From JACVRW01 sp963728155 (GTDB lineage Bacteria; Actinomycetota; Thermoleophilia; Solirubrobacterales; Thermoleophilaceae), in the NCBI GenBank assembly GCA_963728155.1, contig CAVSJF010000004.1, forward strand, positions 62,001 through 126,000: a stretch of 64,000 nt of DNA, in the 5' to 3' direction. Of the stretch, positions 1 through 8,066 are shown one piece after another (position 1 is the stretch's first letter; each line of letters starts with the position of its first letter). The notes beneath the pieces were generated by a model, which did no database searches, was not told the origin of the DNA, and saw only the letters and a list, made by a program, of their open reading frames with translations. The translations under genes and the position numbers were made by a program.

Positions 1-572
1 GCCGGGCTGTCGCCCGTGTCGAGCGCGGGGCGGGCTCGCTCGGTGTAGCGCTCGAGGGTGCGCCAGGCGTGCTCGCCGGCCGGGACCACCCGGGTCTTGG
101 CACCCTTGCCCTCCACGCGCACCTCCTCGGCGTCGGGGTCGATGCTCTCCATGTCCAGGTCGACGAGCTCCTCGGCTCGCAGCCCGGCCGCGTAGGCGAG
201 CTCGAACATGCTGCGGTCGCGCAGGTCGAGCGGGGTCCCGGCAGGGATTCGCTCGAGTAGTTCGGCCACGTCCTGCACCTTGAGAACGGCCGGCAGGTAG
301 CTGTCCTTCTTCGGGCTCGACACGAGATCCGCGGGGTTGGCTTCGAGCTCGCCGCGCTCGACCAGATGGCGGTAAAAGCTCCGGACGGCGGCGAGCTTGC
401 GGGCGATCGTCGAGTGCGCCGCGCCGCGCTCGCTGAGCACCGCGGCGAAGCGCCGCAGGTCGCGATGCTCGACCTCGCGGGGCCCGAGCTCGCGCGCCTC
501 CGCCCACTCGCCCAGCTGGGTCAGATCGGCGCGGTAGGCGCGCCGTGTCTTGTCGGCGATGCCGCGCATCAC
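1..572 (-). CDS. Tyrosine recombinase XerC/XerD family (partial at window edge)
   Basis: Site-specific tyrosine recombinase, probably for chromosome dimer resolution. The visible part holds the N-terminal SAM-like core-binding domain (KTRRAYRADL, then a helix ending AAVRSFYRHL) and the start of the catalytic domain (LRDRSMFELAYAAGLRAEEL), with the first catalytic Arg in AAGLRAEEL. The His-x-x-Arg and Tyr motifs lie beyond the left edge. The first usable start codons are GTG at 572 and ATG at 569. However, residues that match the family N-terminus (ALDRFEDWQV) are encoded just upstream in the same frame without a start, so the 5' end may be mis-sequenced or use a rare start. A xer gene near dprA/comM is common in actinobacteria. 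XerC and XerD cannot be told apart from this fragment. Confidence 0.85.
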   Translation of the reverse strand, partial: MMRGIADKTRRAYRADLTQLGEWAEARELGPREVEHRDLRRFAAVLSERGAAHSTIARKLAAVRSFYRHLVERGELEANPADLVSSPKKDSYLPAVLKVQDVAELLERIPAGTPLDLRDRSMFELAYAAGLRAEELVDLDMESIDPDAEEVRVEGKGAKTRVVPAGEHAWRTLERYTERARPALDTGDSP

Positions 573-625
573 CTGCCAGTCCTCGAAGCGGTCGAGCGCC
601 CCGGCGCCAACTAGCCTCTGGCGGC

Positions 626-910
626 GTGGGAGCGTTCTTCGTGAACACCTCGGACGGGCGGGTGGCCACGCGCAATCAGCTGGCCGAGGCCGGGTTGGTG
701 GACGAATACGACGCGCCGCTCAAGCCATGGCACCCCATCCGGGGGCCCAGCGACGCCTCGACCATGTGGTACTCCGTGCTGCGCAAGCGAGAACGTGGCG
801 TTTTCATCGGCACGCTTTGTGTTCGACACACCGGGCGCCAAGCCCTCCTGGAGGAGCGGGGCTGGGAGGAGATCCCGATCGCGCAGATCGGGGTGGGTCA
901 GGCGATATAG
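626..910 (+). CDS. Small hypothetical protein, about 94 residues
   Basis: An open frame from GTG at 626 diverges from xer (53 bases away) and overlaps the 3' end of the L,D-transpeptidase gene by 13 bases in convergent orientation. The first 50 or so codons have strongly G/C third positions, as in a real gene here. The middle is less typical, so an indel may lie within it. The product starts VGAFFVNTSDGR, contains PLKPWHPIRGPSD, and shows no signal peptide or membrane segment. I recognise no family. It is supported only by codon use and by filling an otherwise empty gap. Confidence 0.4.
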   Translation: MGAFFVNTSDGRVATRNQLAEAGLVDEYDAPLKPWHPIRGPSDASTMWYSVLRKRERGVFIGTLCVRHTGRQALLEERGWEEIPIAQIGVGQAI

Positions 911-1932
911 ATGGGAGCGCCGACGGGAACCTGGTCGTACAGCTCGATCACGTCCGGGATGGCCATCCGGATGCAGCCGTGCGACGCCGCGCTGCCCAGC
1001 GAGTAGGTCTGGTCGGTGCCGTGGATGCCGGCGCCGTCGTAGATTCCCATCCAGCGCGCCTTGAGCGGGTTCTCCGCCGTGCCGCCCGGGACCACGGTGC
1101 CGGCGAGGTCACCGGCCCAGCCGCTGTTGGGCACGGTCCAGGCGGGGTCGACCGCCTTGTTCTGGATGTGGTAGAGCCCGGCCGGGGTGTCGAAGCCGAC
1201 GGCTCCTACGGCCACTGTGTAGGTCTTGACCAGCTGAAGGTTCTTGTAGAAGAGCAGCTGGAAGTTCGCGCGGTCGGCTACGAGCAGGCTCGGGTACTTC
1301 TCGGCCAGCTGCGCCTGGGTGACCTTCGGCTTCCTGATCCGCACCGGCGCCGTGACGCTGCGGTCGACGCCCGGCACGGTCAGCACCTGAGCCAGACGCC
1401 GGCGCAGCACGGCCCGCTTGACCGCGCGGCCCTTCTGCTCCTTGACCTTCTCCAGCGATGGGAAGGTGACGTCGGCGTCACGCGGCTCGCGGTCGATGCC
1501 CTTGGCCACGCGCTTGACCAGCTGGTTGACCGCCTGCTGGTCGTAGCTGACCCGCGCACCGACGTCAGCGTTCTCCTCGCCTCCGCTCACGTCGCGGGCC
1601 ACCCGGCTGAAGATGCTGCCGTTGCGGCTGCGCTGTAGAGCGGCATCCACCATCCCGGGCACATCGGCCCGAACGCCCGCGTCCTCGGCCGACAGGGTGA
1701 AGCGCCGCTTGGCGCGCTTGACCGCGATCGGCTGTTCGAGCGGCTCCCTGAGGCGCTCGGCAACCACGGCGCGAGCTTCGTCGACGTCCATCCCGCCCAC
1801 GTCGACGCCGGCCACGGTGATGCCCTCGGCGATCACGTCTTCGCGCGTCGAATCGTACGCGTAGGCCGCCACCGCGCCCCCGACCATCAACACCAGGAGC
1901 ACGGCGACAAAGATGAACGTCTTGTGCCTCAT
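898..1932 (-). CDS. L,D-transpeptidase (YkuD domain) with peptidoglycan-binding region
   Basis: Cell-wall enzyme that forms 3-3 cross-links or anchors proteins to peptidoglycan outside the membrane. Residues 1-30 form a signal anchor (TFIFVAVLLVLMVGGAVAAYAY). Residues 35-200 resemble the VanW/PG_binding_4-type repeats found in actinobacterial enzymes of this class (EGITVAGVDVGGM). Residues 215-344 are the YkuD catalytic domain, with the His of GAGIHGTDQ and the catalytic Cys in AASHGCIRM. Length of 344 residues is normal. It stands alone, facing the same way as the epimerase gene 69 bases upstream. Confidence 0.93.
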   Translation of the reverse strand: MRHKTFIFVAVLLVLMVGGAVAAYAYDSTREDVIAEGITVAGVDVGGMDVDEARAVVAERLREPLEQPIAVKRAKRRFTLSAEDAGVRADVPGMVDAALQRSRNGSIFSRVARDVSGGEENADVGARVSYDQQAVNQLVKRVAKGIDREPRDADVTFPSLEKVKEQKGRAVKRAVLRRRLAQVLTVPGVDRSVTAPVRIRKPKVTQAQLAEKYPSLLVADRANFQLLFYKNLQLVKTYTVAVGAVGFDTPAGLYHIQNKAVDPAWTVPNSGWAGDLAGTVVPGGTAENPLKARWMGIYDGAGIHGTDQTYSLGSAASHGCIRMAIPDVIELYDQVPVGAPIYIA

Positions 1933-2001
1933 GCTGCGAATCCCAAATTGAGTGTAGGGACGAGTCAGGCGGCTGGCGGCACCTGAACGTCAGGTTGCGC
2001 T

Positions 2002-3204
2002 TCAGAGCGTGCGCTGCTCGGCTTTCTTGGCCCGCTCGAGTGCCTCCAGCGCGGTGCGCTCGGCCGCCTCGGCGCGCGCCTCGGCGGCGCTGAGGCGCTC
2101 CTCCTGGCGGGAGCGCTCGCCGTCGCCGGCGTCGCTGGCGCCCAGCAACCGCTCGCCCCGGGTCAGGCCGTTCTTCACGTGCGGGCTCCAGCGCAGGAAC
2201 TCCTCCACCTCGCGCTCGTAGCGGTAGCTGTCCTGCGCGCCGCGCAGCACCGGGGCGAGGCGCAGGTGCTCGCCCAGCGCGAGCACGGTTTCGCGGCTCG
2301 TGTAGCCGTAGCCGAAGCCCTCGGCCTTGAACCGGCGGTTGTCCACGCCGCGCCCGAAGCGCAGCTGGTTGAGCGCCTCGGCGGGCACCCTCACGCCCAG
2401 GCGGCGCAGGGCAGAGGTCGCCAGGCCCGTGCCCCACGGCGGCAGCACCGGGGCGTAGCGCTTTCCGAGCAGGCCGGCCACCTCGCTGAGGGCCAGCACG
2501 CCGTCGCCGGCGACGTTGTAGACCCCCGGCACGTCGTGCTTGACCGCGTGCTCGAGCGCGTGCACCACGTCGTCCTCGTGAACGAACTGGTAGCGCGGGT
2601 CGAAGCCCAGGATCATCGGCACTGCGGGCAGGGAGAAGAGATCGATGTGGGAGGTGCGCACGTCGGGCCCGAGCACGTTGGCGAAGCGCAGGACCGTGAC
2701 CGTGGTATCGGGGTTGTTGTCGCTGAACTCCGACAGGGACGACTCGGCTTCGACGATGTCGCGCTCGATCGGCGTGCGCGGCGGATGCGGGCGGCCCATG
2801 GTCTCGTCGAAGAAGGCGGGGTCGTCCTGCTCGGCGCCATAGAAGTGCGCCGAGGACTTGAACACCACCTTGCGCACCGGCGAGCCCGGCCCCGAGCAGG
2901 CGGCCAGGATGTTCATGGTCCCGATGATGTTGTTCTCGTGGGCCTTCGCCGACGAGGTGGTGGCAGAGTCGACGACCAGGCGCGTGTCCACAACGGTGTC
3001 GATCGCGGCCGCCTCCACCACCCGGCGCAGCAGGGCGTGCTGGGCGCCCACCTTCACGTACTCCGTGCGCTCGAGCTCGACGTGGGGCTCCTCGTTGTCG
3101 ACGCCGATCACCGCCTCCACCTCGGGAAAGGCCTCGAGGGCCTGCGCCAGCCGCCCGCCCCAGTAGGTCGACAGCCCGGTCAGGAGGATGCGCCGCGAGT
3201 CCAT
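2002..3204 (-). CDS. NAD-dependent epimerase/dehydratase, extended SDR family
   Basis: Predicted nucleotide-sugar or related NAD(P)-dependent epimerase. The Rossmann start RRILLTGLSTYWGGRLAQ follows the ATG chosen at 3204. Further in-frame sequence upstream would run into the acyltransferase gene, so the shorter start fits. The region around KVVFKSSAHFYGA matches the extended-SDR active-site strand, but the usual Tyr-x-x-x-Lys is not obvious. The last 45 residues are rich in Ala/Glu/Arg (AEARAEAAERTALEALERA) and should form a coiled coil. The pairing with a downstream-type acyltransferase 8 bases away resembles the Mycobacterium tuberculosis galE2 (Rv0501)-Rv0502 pair. Substrate unknown. Confidence 0.85.
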   Translation of the reverse strand: MDSRRILLTGLSTYWGGRLAQALEAFPEVEAVIGVDNEEPHVELERTEYVKVGAQHALLRRVVEAAAIDTVVDTRLVVDSATTSSAKAHENNIIGTMNILAACSGPGSPVRKVVFKSSAHFYGAEQDDPAFFDETMGRPHPPRTPIERDIVEAESSLSEFSDNNPDTTVTVLRFANVLGPDVRTSHIDLFSLPAVPMILGFDPRYQFVHEDDVVHALEHAVKHDVPGVYNVAGDGVLALSEVAGLLGKRYAPVLPPWGTGLATSALRRLGVRVPAEALNQLRFGRGVDNRRFKAEGFGYGYTSRETVLALGEHLRLAPVLRGAQDSYRYEREVEEFLRWSPHVKNGLTRGERLLGASDAGDGERSRQEERLSAAEARAEAAERTALEALERAKKAEQRTL

Positions 3205-3212
3205 GGCGAGCG

Positions 3213-4058
3213 TCACCCGAACCAGACCGACTTCCGCTCGGCCAGCATGCCCCACAGGTTCTCCTGAATGCGGGCGCGGACCTCGTGCGCCACGGTCTGA
3301 ACGAGAGCCTTGTCATCGGCGGAGTCGCCCTGCCCGAACTCGATGGGCTCGAGGAAGCGCAGCTTGAACTTGGCCGGCAGGTACCCGAGCATCCCCAGCA
3401 GGCCGAGATGCGGGAAGGTCGGCGTGATCGGGAAGTAGGCCAGCCCGGTCAGGCGCTTGAGCAGGCCCAGCTGGGCGAACACGGGCGCCGCCTCCTCCGC
3501 TCCCACCACGCAGATGGGCACGATCGGGGCGCGGGCGCGCAGGGCTGCCTCCACGAACCCGCCGCGCCCGAAACGGCGCAGGCGGTAGCGCTCCTTATAG
3601 AGCTTCTCGGTTCCCTTGCGGCCCTCGGGAAACACCAGCACCAGCTGCTCCTCGTCATAGAGGAGCCGCTGAACGTTCGCCGGGTGCGCCGCCACGCAGC
3701 CGATCTTGGGCAGCAGCGTCGAGAACCCCGGATAGCCCTTGAAGAAGTGCTCGACGGTGATGCTGACCGGGCGAGGGTGGGGATGCTCCTCGCGGATCGC
3801 CTTGCCGATCATCACCGCGTCGGGCGGCAGGGCGCCCGAGTGGTTCGACACGAGCAGCGCGCCCCCCGTGGCGGGGATGTTCTCCATCCCCTCCACCTCG
3901 GCGCGAAACCAGTAGCGGTAGAAGAACTCGATCAGGGTGGCATCGAAGGCGTTCTCGATGCGCTCCGAGCGGCCCCAGTCGTCGATTCGGCGGTCGGGCT
4001 CGACCCCCGGCAGATGGCTCTTGAGGGTCGGCGCGGGGATCAGGCTGCCATCGGCCAT
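3213..4058 (-). CDS. PlsC-like lysophospholipid acyltransferase
   Basis: Membrane-associated 1-acylglycerol-phosphate acyltransferase-like enzyme of 281 residues. The catalytic block HSGALPPDA (His plus Asp spaced five apart, as in NHx4D) is at residues 70-80. The phosphate-binding block FPEGRKGTEK is at about 140-150. ATG at 4058 gives MADGSLIPAPTL; longer in-frame starts run into the neighbouring gene. The gene ends 8 bases before the epimerase gene, so the two are probably co-transcribed, and related pairs occur in mycobacteria. Acyl acceptor unknown. Confidence 0.88.
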   Translation of the reverse strand: MADGSLIPAPTLKSHLPGVEPDRRIDDWGRSERIENAFDATLIEFFYRYWFRAEVEGMENIPATGGALLVSNHSGALPPDAVMIGKAIREEHPHPRPVSITVEHFFKGYPGFSTLLPKIGCVAAHPANVQRLLYDEEQLVLVFPEGRKGTEKLYKERYRLRRFGRGGFVEAALRARAPIVPICVVGAEEAAPVFAQLGLLKRLTGLAYFPITPTFPHLGLLGMLGYLPAKFKLRFLEPIEFGQGDSADDKALVQTVAHEVRARIQENLWGMLAERKSVWFG

Positions 4059-4078
4059 CGGCTGCGAGTGTTGCAGAC

Positions 4079-4648
4079 TCAACCCTCCGCCAAGCGCTCC
4101 AGTACGGGGTCCAGCTCGGCCTTCAGGCCCCTCCAGTCGCGCGCGCCGATCACGCCGTCGCGCTCCACGAGTTCCTCGTTCCAGGGGTGGACGATCGTGG
4201 CCGGCACGATCCCCGCCTCGCGGGCGCGAACGATGTTCACGGGGCTGTCGTCGACCAGCACGTCGATGCCCAGCTCGACGCAGCGCGTGACCTTGTCGAA
4301 GGAGCAGTGCAGATCGTCGTAGGGCATACCGATCTGCTCGAGCCAGCGCACCGTCGCGGCCGCGGTCTGAGTACGCCGGTGGCTCGTGACGTGGATCCAG
4401 TGTCCCGCCTCGTGCCAGTCGCGCACGGTCTCGACGGCGTCGTCGTAGGGCACTCCGGCAAGGATGTTCTCGTCGGAATGGGTCTCCTCGACGCAATGGA
4501 TGACGGCGTCGCGCTCCAGCACGGTTATGCCCCAGTCGCGCTGGTCCTCGTAGGGGAGCTCGACGCCGTAGCGCTCCAGGACCACTCGCTGCAGGAGGTC
4601 CCAGTAGGCGTGCAACGTCGAGTCGATGTCCAGCGCGATCTTGGCCAC
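4079..4648 (-). CDS. HAD-superfamily phosphatase, 5'-nucleotidase-like
   Basis: Cytosolic HAD hydrolase of 189 residues. Motif I is ALDIDSTLH (nucleophile and acid/base Asp) right at the N-terminus, after a GTG start at 4648. Motif II is HVTSHR, and the motif III/IV region has a Lys (DKVTRC) and the Asp pair VLVDDSPVNI. This layout is closest to the NT5C 5'(3')-deoxyribonucleotidase-like group. Together with the two genes downstream it forms a tight minus-strand set (20 bases to the acyltransferase). It is divergent from the alpha/beta hydrolase gene, with only 21 bases between the start codons. Substrate not determinable. Confidence 0.85.
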   Translation of the reverse strand: MAKIALDIDSTLHAYWDLLQRVVLERYGVELPYEDQRDWGITVLERDAVIHCVEETHSDENILAGVPYDDAVETVRDWHEAGHWIHVTSHRRTQTAAATVRWLEQIGMPYDDLHCSFDKVTRCVELGIDVLVDDSPVNIVRAREAGIVPATIVHPWNEELVERDGVIGARDWRGLKAELDPVLERLAEG

Positions 4649-4669
4649 GGGCCCTACCCTAGAAGTGCG

Positions 4670-5659
4670 ATGCCGCGAAAGTTCGTCCCCACCGCCCGCC
4701 CCGCCACGGTGCGCGCCGCCCGGCACGCCGGCCAGGGCTACGGCGAGACCGCCGAACCCGACTGGCGCGCGGTCGACTGGTCGGCCCACCTGCACCAGAT
4801 CGAGTTGGACGGCACGCCGGTCAACTACGCGGACATCGGCGCGGGCGAGCTCGAGCCGATCGTGTTCGTGCACGGCCTCGGCGGCCAATGGCAGAACTGG
4901 CTCGAGAACCTGCCGCGCGCAGCTCTGGAGCGGCGCGTGATCGCGCTCGACCTGCCCGGCTTCGGCAGCACGCCGATGCCGGGCGACGAGATCACGATCT
5001 CCGGCTACGGGCGCTGCGTCGACGCGCTCTGCGACAGGCTGGACCTGGGCCGGGTCGACATCGTCGGCAACTCGATGGGCGGCTACATCGCCGCCGAGGT
5101 GGCGATCCAGTTCCCGGCGCGCATCGATCAGCTGCTGCTGGTGTCCGCCGCGGGGATCACCAGCGCCGACGTGGCCCGCACGCCCATCTACACCGTGGGC
5201 CGGATCGCTTCCACGCTCACCGCCCACAGCTCGGCGCAGTACCGCGCCATCGCCGCGCGCCCGCGCTCGCGCCACGTGGCGCTGGCCTGGGTGGCCCGCC
5301 ACCCCTCGCTTCTGAAGCCCGACCTGGCCTACGAGGGGTTCATGACCGGCGCGGGCCGGCCGGGCTTCGACGCCGCGCTGCACGCGTGCCTGGAGTACGA
5401 CTTCCGCGACCGCCTGCCCGACATCCGCCAGCCGACGCTGATCGTGTGGGGCGAGAAGGACTCGATCATCCCCGTGCGCGACGCCCACGAGTTCGAGCGC
5501 CTGATCCCGGATTCGCGCAAGGTCGTGATGAAGGACACCGGGCACATCCCGATGGCCGAGCGTCCGGGAGCCTTCAACAACGTGATGATGCAGTTCCTCG
5601 ATGAGACCGGGCCCGCGACGGACGCCGAGACCGCCGCCGGGGCGTCCGAGGCCGCGTAG
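4670..5659 (+). CDS. Alpha/beta-fold hydrolase
   Basis: Serine hydrolase of 329 residues. The oxyanion strand is VFVHGLGGQWQNW. The nucleophile elbow is GNSMGG (Ser). The acid Asp is in WGEKDSIIPV, and the general base His in KDTGHIPMAERP. No signal peptide is visible, so it is probably cytosolic. The last 20 residues are Ala/Glu/Thr-rich. Its TAG stop directly abuts the next reading frame, which is in the same frame, so the following PH-domain gene must start internally or with a non-ATG codon. Confidence 0.9.
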   Translation: MPRKFVPTARPATVRAARHAGQGYGETAEPDWRAVDWSAHLHQIELDGTPVNYADIGAGELEPIVFVHGLGGQWQNWLENLPRAALERRVIALDLPGFGSTPMPGDEITISGYGRCVDALCDRLDLGRVDIVGNSMGGYIAAEVAIQFPARIDQLLLVSAAGITSADVARTPIYTVGRIASTLTAHSSAQYRAIAARPRSRHVALAWVARHPSLLKPDLAYEGFMTGAGRPGFDAALHACLEYDFRDRLPDIRQPTLIVWGEKDSIIPVRDAHEFERLIPDSRKVVMKDTGHIPMAERPGAFNNVMMQFLDETGPATDAETAAGASEAA

Positions 5660-6142
5660 CTGGACCCCACTCCCGATCCCGCTCAGAAGCTGCCGCCCGA
5701 GGCGCGCGGCTATCTCGTGGTGCAGGGACTGAGCCGAACGGTTCTCGTGGCGGTGGCCGCGATCTGGGGCGGCGCGGCGCTGGAGAGCGGCGGAGCGCCG
5801 GACGGGATCGGCCTCCTGGTGATCGTGACGGGGATCGCGGGCGTGCTTGTGGGCGGGCTGCTCGCTCCGCTCCTGCGCTATCGCCACTGGCGCTACGAAG
5901 TCCGCGATTGGGAGATCGACCTGCTGCGCGGCGCGCTGGTGGTCACCCGCACGCTCGTGCCGATGACCCGCGTGCAGCACGTGGACACCCGCCAGACCGT
6001 CCTCTCGCAGGCTTTCGGCCTGCGCTCGGTGATCGTGCACACCGCGGCGGGCTCTCACGAGATACCGGCCCTGCGTCCCGTTGACGCCACGGGCATACGC
6101 GACCGCATCGCGCTGCTGGCCCGGGAGCCCGATGAGCTCTGA
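5660..6142 (+). CDS. Membrane PH-domain (bPH2, YdbS-like) protein
   Basis: Short member of the bacterial PH-like YdbS/YdbT family. Two adjacent membrane segments (VLVAVAAIWGGAAL and GLLVIVTGIAGVLVGGLL) are followed by the bPH2 module with the conserved block RTLVPMTRVQHVDTRQTVLSQ (residues 95-115) and FGLRSVIVHTAAG. The start is unsettled. The family-like N-terminus KLPPEARGYLVVQG is encoded from CTG at 5660, immediately after the TAG of the hydrolase, whereas the first GTGs are at 5714 and 5717. It overlaps the next PH gene by 11 bases; such pairs are common. Confidence 0.8.
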   Translation: MDPTPDPAQKLPPEARGYLVVQGLSRTVLVAVAAIWGGAALESGGAPDGIGLLVIVTGIAGVLVGGLLAPLLRYRHWRYEVRDWEIDLLRGALVVTRTLVPMTRVQHVDTRQTVLSQAFGLRSVIVHTAAGSHEIPALRPVDATGIRDRIALLAREPDEL

Positions 6143-7538
6143 GGACCGGCGCGCGGTCCAGATCCCCCGGCGGCGCCTGCACCCGGCCGAGATCCTGCTC
6201 GGCGGGCTCGACAACGTCCGCGAGGCCTTCATCGGCATGGTGGTGGTGATCGTGCTCGGCGCGGGAGGCCTGAGCCCGATCGGAGCGCTCGCGCTGGCGG
6301 TGGTGGGCGTGCTGGCGGCGGCCGGTGCGGGCTACGTGCGCTGGAACAACACCTTCTATGAGGTGCAGGGTGGATCGCTGCGCTACCGCAGCGGGATCCT
6401 CTCGCCCGACGAGACCGCCGTCCCGCTCGGGCGCATCGGTGCGCTGGACAGCAGTCAGGGGCCGATCCAGCGCCTGTTCGGCGTGGTCGCGCTCCACGTG
6501 CAGACCGCGGGCGGAGGGTCCGAGGGTGAGATCGTGCTGCGCGCGGTGTCGGAGGGCGCCGCCCGCGAGCTGCGCCGCGCCGCCGGCCTGGGCGATCCGG
6601 TGACCGAGGACCTGCCGGAGTGGCGGCTGCGCCTGCCCGACCTGATCGCCACGGCGATCACCGCGCCCCAATTCGGCGTGGTGTTGCCGCTGCTCGCGGG
6701 AAGCGTCGCCCTGCTCGACGACGTGGTGCTCGACGGCCCGGGCGAGGGCCTGCTCGACCGCCTTCCCGACCAGCCGGGCGAGATCGCCCTGGCCGCCGTG
6801 GTCCTTGCCGCAGCCGCCTGGCTGCTCTCTTTCGCGGGCGCGCTGATCGCCTTCGCGGGCTTCACGGTGGTCCGTGACGGGGAGCGCCTGCGCATTCGCC
6901 GCGGGGTGCTCAGCCGGCGGGCCGCCAGCCTGCCGCTGGGCCGTGTTCACGCGGTGGAGGTGGTCGAGGGTTTCGCTCGCCGCCCCTTCGGCCTGGCGAC
7001 CGTGCGCATCCAGACGGCGGGCTACCGCGACGAGCCCGCGGCCGCCCAGACGCTGCTGCCTCTGGTGAGGGTGACGGCGATCAACGGCCTCTTGGGCGAG
7101 CTCGTGCCCGCCCTCTCGAACGGATTGGGCTCACTCGAGGCTCCGCCCCCGCGGGCGGCGAGGCGCTACGCCATGCCCGAAGCCCTGGCCGGCGCGGCCA
7201 TCGGTGGGGCGCTGGCCGTGGCGTGGCCCGCGGCGTGGCCCGCGATCGTGGTGCTGGCGGTGCTGGGCGCGCTCGACGGCCTGCTTCGCCATCGCTCGGC
7301 GGGCTGGCGCTTGTCCGGAGGCCGGCTCGCGCTTCGGCGTCGCCTGCTCGCACGACGCACTCTGGTGGCCCGCACCGACCGTCTCCAGGAGCACTCGCTG
7401 CGGAGCTCGCCCTTTCAGAGGCGGGCTCGGCTGGCCACCCTGGGAGTGGCGGTGGGTTCGGGCAAGCGCGCGCGGGTGGCGCATCTCGAGACGGCGGTGG
7501 CCGCCCAGCTGCTCGAACGGCTGCGACCCGCGCGTTAG
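6132..7538 (+). CDS. Membrane PH-domain (bPH2, YdbT-like) protein
   Basis: A 468-residue partner of the preceding protein. It has an N-terminal hairpin of membrane helices (residues 30-65), a first bPH2 module (FYEVQGGSLRYRSG to LHVQTAGGGSEG), two more helices near 180-245, a second bPH2 module (RIRRGVLSRRAASLPLGRVH), then a further helix pair and a third partial module near 390-460. ATG at 6132 (MSSEDRRAVQIPRRRLHP) overlaps the upstream stop, which suggests translational coupling. The biological role of YdbS/YdbT proteins in actinobacteria is unclear. Confidence 0.85.
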   Translation: MSSEDRRAVQIPRRRLHPAEILLGGLDNVREAFIGMVVVIVLGAGGLSPIGALALAVVGVLAAAGAGYVRWNNTFYEVQGGSLRYRSGILSPDETAVPLGRIGALDSSQGPIQRLFGVVALHVQTAGGGSEGEIVLRAVSEGAARELRRAAGLGDPVTEDLPEWRLRLPDLIATAITAPQFGVVLPLLAGSVALLDDVVLDGPGEGLLDRLPDQPGEIALAAVVLAAAAWLLSFAGALIAFAGFTVVRDGERLRIRRGVLSRRAASLPLGRVHAVEVVEGFARRPFGLATVRIQTAGYRDEPAAAQTLLPLVRVTAINGLLGELVPALSNGLGSLEAPPPRAARRYAMPEALAGAAIGGALAVAWPAAWPAIVVLAVLGALDGLLRHRSAGWRLSGGRLALRRRLLARRTLVARTDRLQEHSLRSSPFQRRARLATLGVAVGSGKRARVAHLETAVAAQLLERLRPAR

Positions 7539-7648
7539 CGCAGCGGGCTGGGGCTGAATGAGTGATTCCATGTCGAGAAGCGCCGACCGGCTCCGCTCAC
7601 CAGGTGAAGGGCCTCGACAGGCGCGGCCCACGACACCAGGAGACCCCG

Positions 7649-8059
7649 ATGCCCAAGTACCTGCTTCTCAAGCACTACCGCGGCGGCCCGAAGCCGCACC
7701 ATCCCTTCCCGCCGATGGACCAGTGGGCCCCCGAGGACGTGGAGGCTCACATGGCCTTCCTCAACCACGTCGGGGAGCTGCTCCGGGAGAACGGCGAGTA
7801 CGTCGACGGGCAGGCGCTCACCCCGGCGCAAACCTGGGTGCGCTACGGCGGCCCGGACGCCGCGCCGGTGACCACCGACGGCCCGCTGCCCGAGACCAGC
7901 GATCTCGTGGCGGGCTGGTACATGGTCGACGTCGACTCGCATGAGCGCGCGGTCGAGCTCGCGGCCTACATCTCCTCCGAGCCCGGTCCGGGCGGGGGGC
8001 CGCTGTACGAGTGGATCGACGTCAGGGAGGTCATGTCCGACGCTCACTCGGGCGACTGA
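7649..8059 (+). CDS. YCII-domain protein paired with sigma factor
   Basis: A 136-residue YCII-related (DGPF-type) protein starting MPKYLLLKHYRGG, with an AGGAGA ribosome-binding site 5 bases upstream of the ATG. The core WYMVDVDSHERAVELAAYI is the ferredoxin-like YCII fold. Genes of this type almost always sit directly upstream of an ECF42-type sigma factor, as here (7 bases apart). They are presumed to take part in the same regulatory circuit; catalytic activity is not shown. Confidence 0.92.
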   Translation: MPKYLLLKHYRGGPKPHHPFPPMDQWAPEDVEAHMAFLNHVGELLRENGEYVDGQALTPAQTWVRYGGPDAAPVTTDGPLPETSDLVAGWYMVDVDSHERAVELAAYISSEPGPGGGPLYEWIDVREVMSDAHSGD

Positions 8060-8066
8060 CCCCGGC

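Noticed and set aside
2179..3267. Long open frames opposite the epimerase, SMC, ribD, glycosyltransferase and many other genes
   Set aside because: They are antisense shadows created by high G+C. Their translations are Arg/His/Gly-rich with no family motif, while the opposite strand holds a clear gene.
4079..6238. Very long minus-strand frame continuing the HAD gene upstream across the hydrolase and PH genes
   Set aside because: Only the last 189 residues are HAD-like. The rest lies antisense to well-supported plus-strand genes, and a GTG start with the DxDxT motif fits at 4648.
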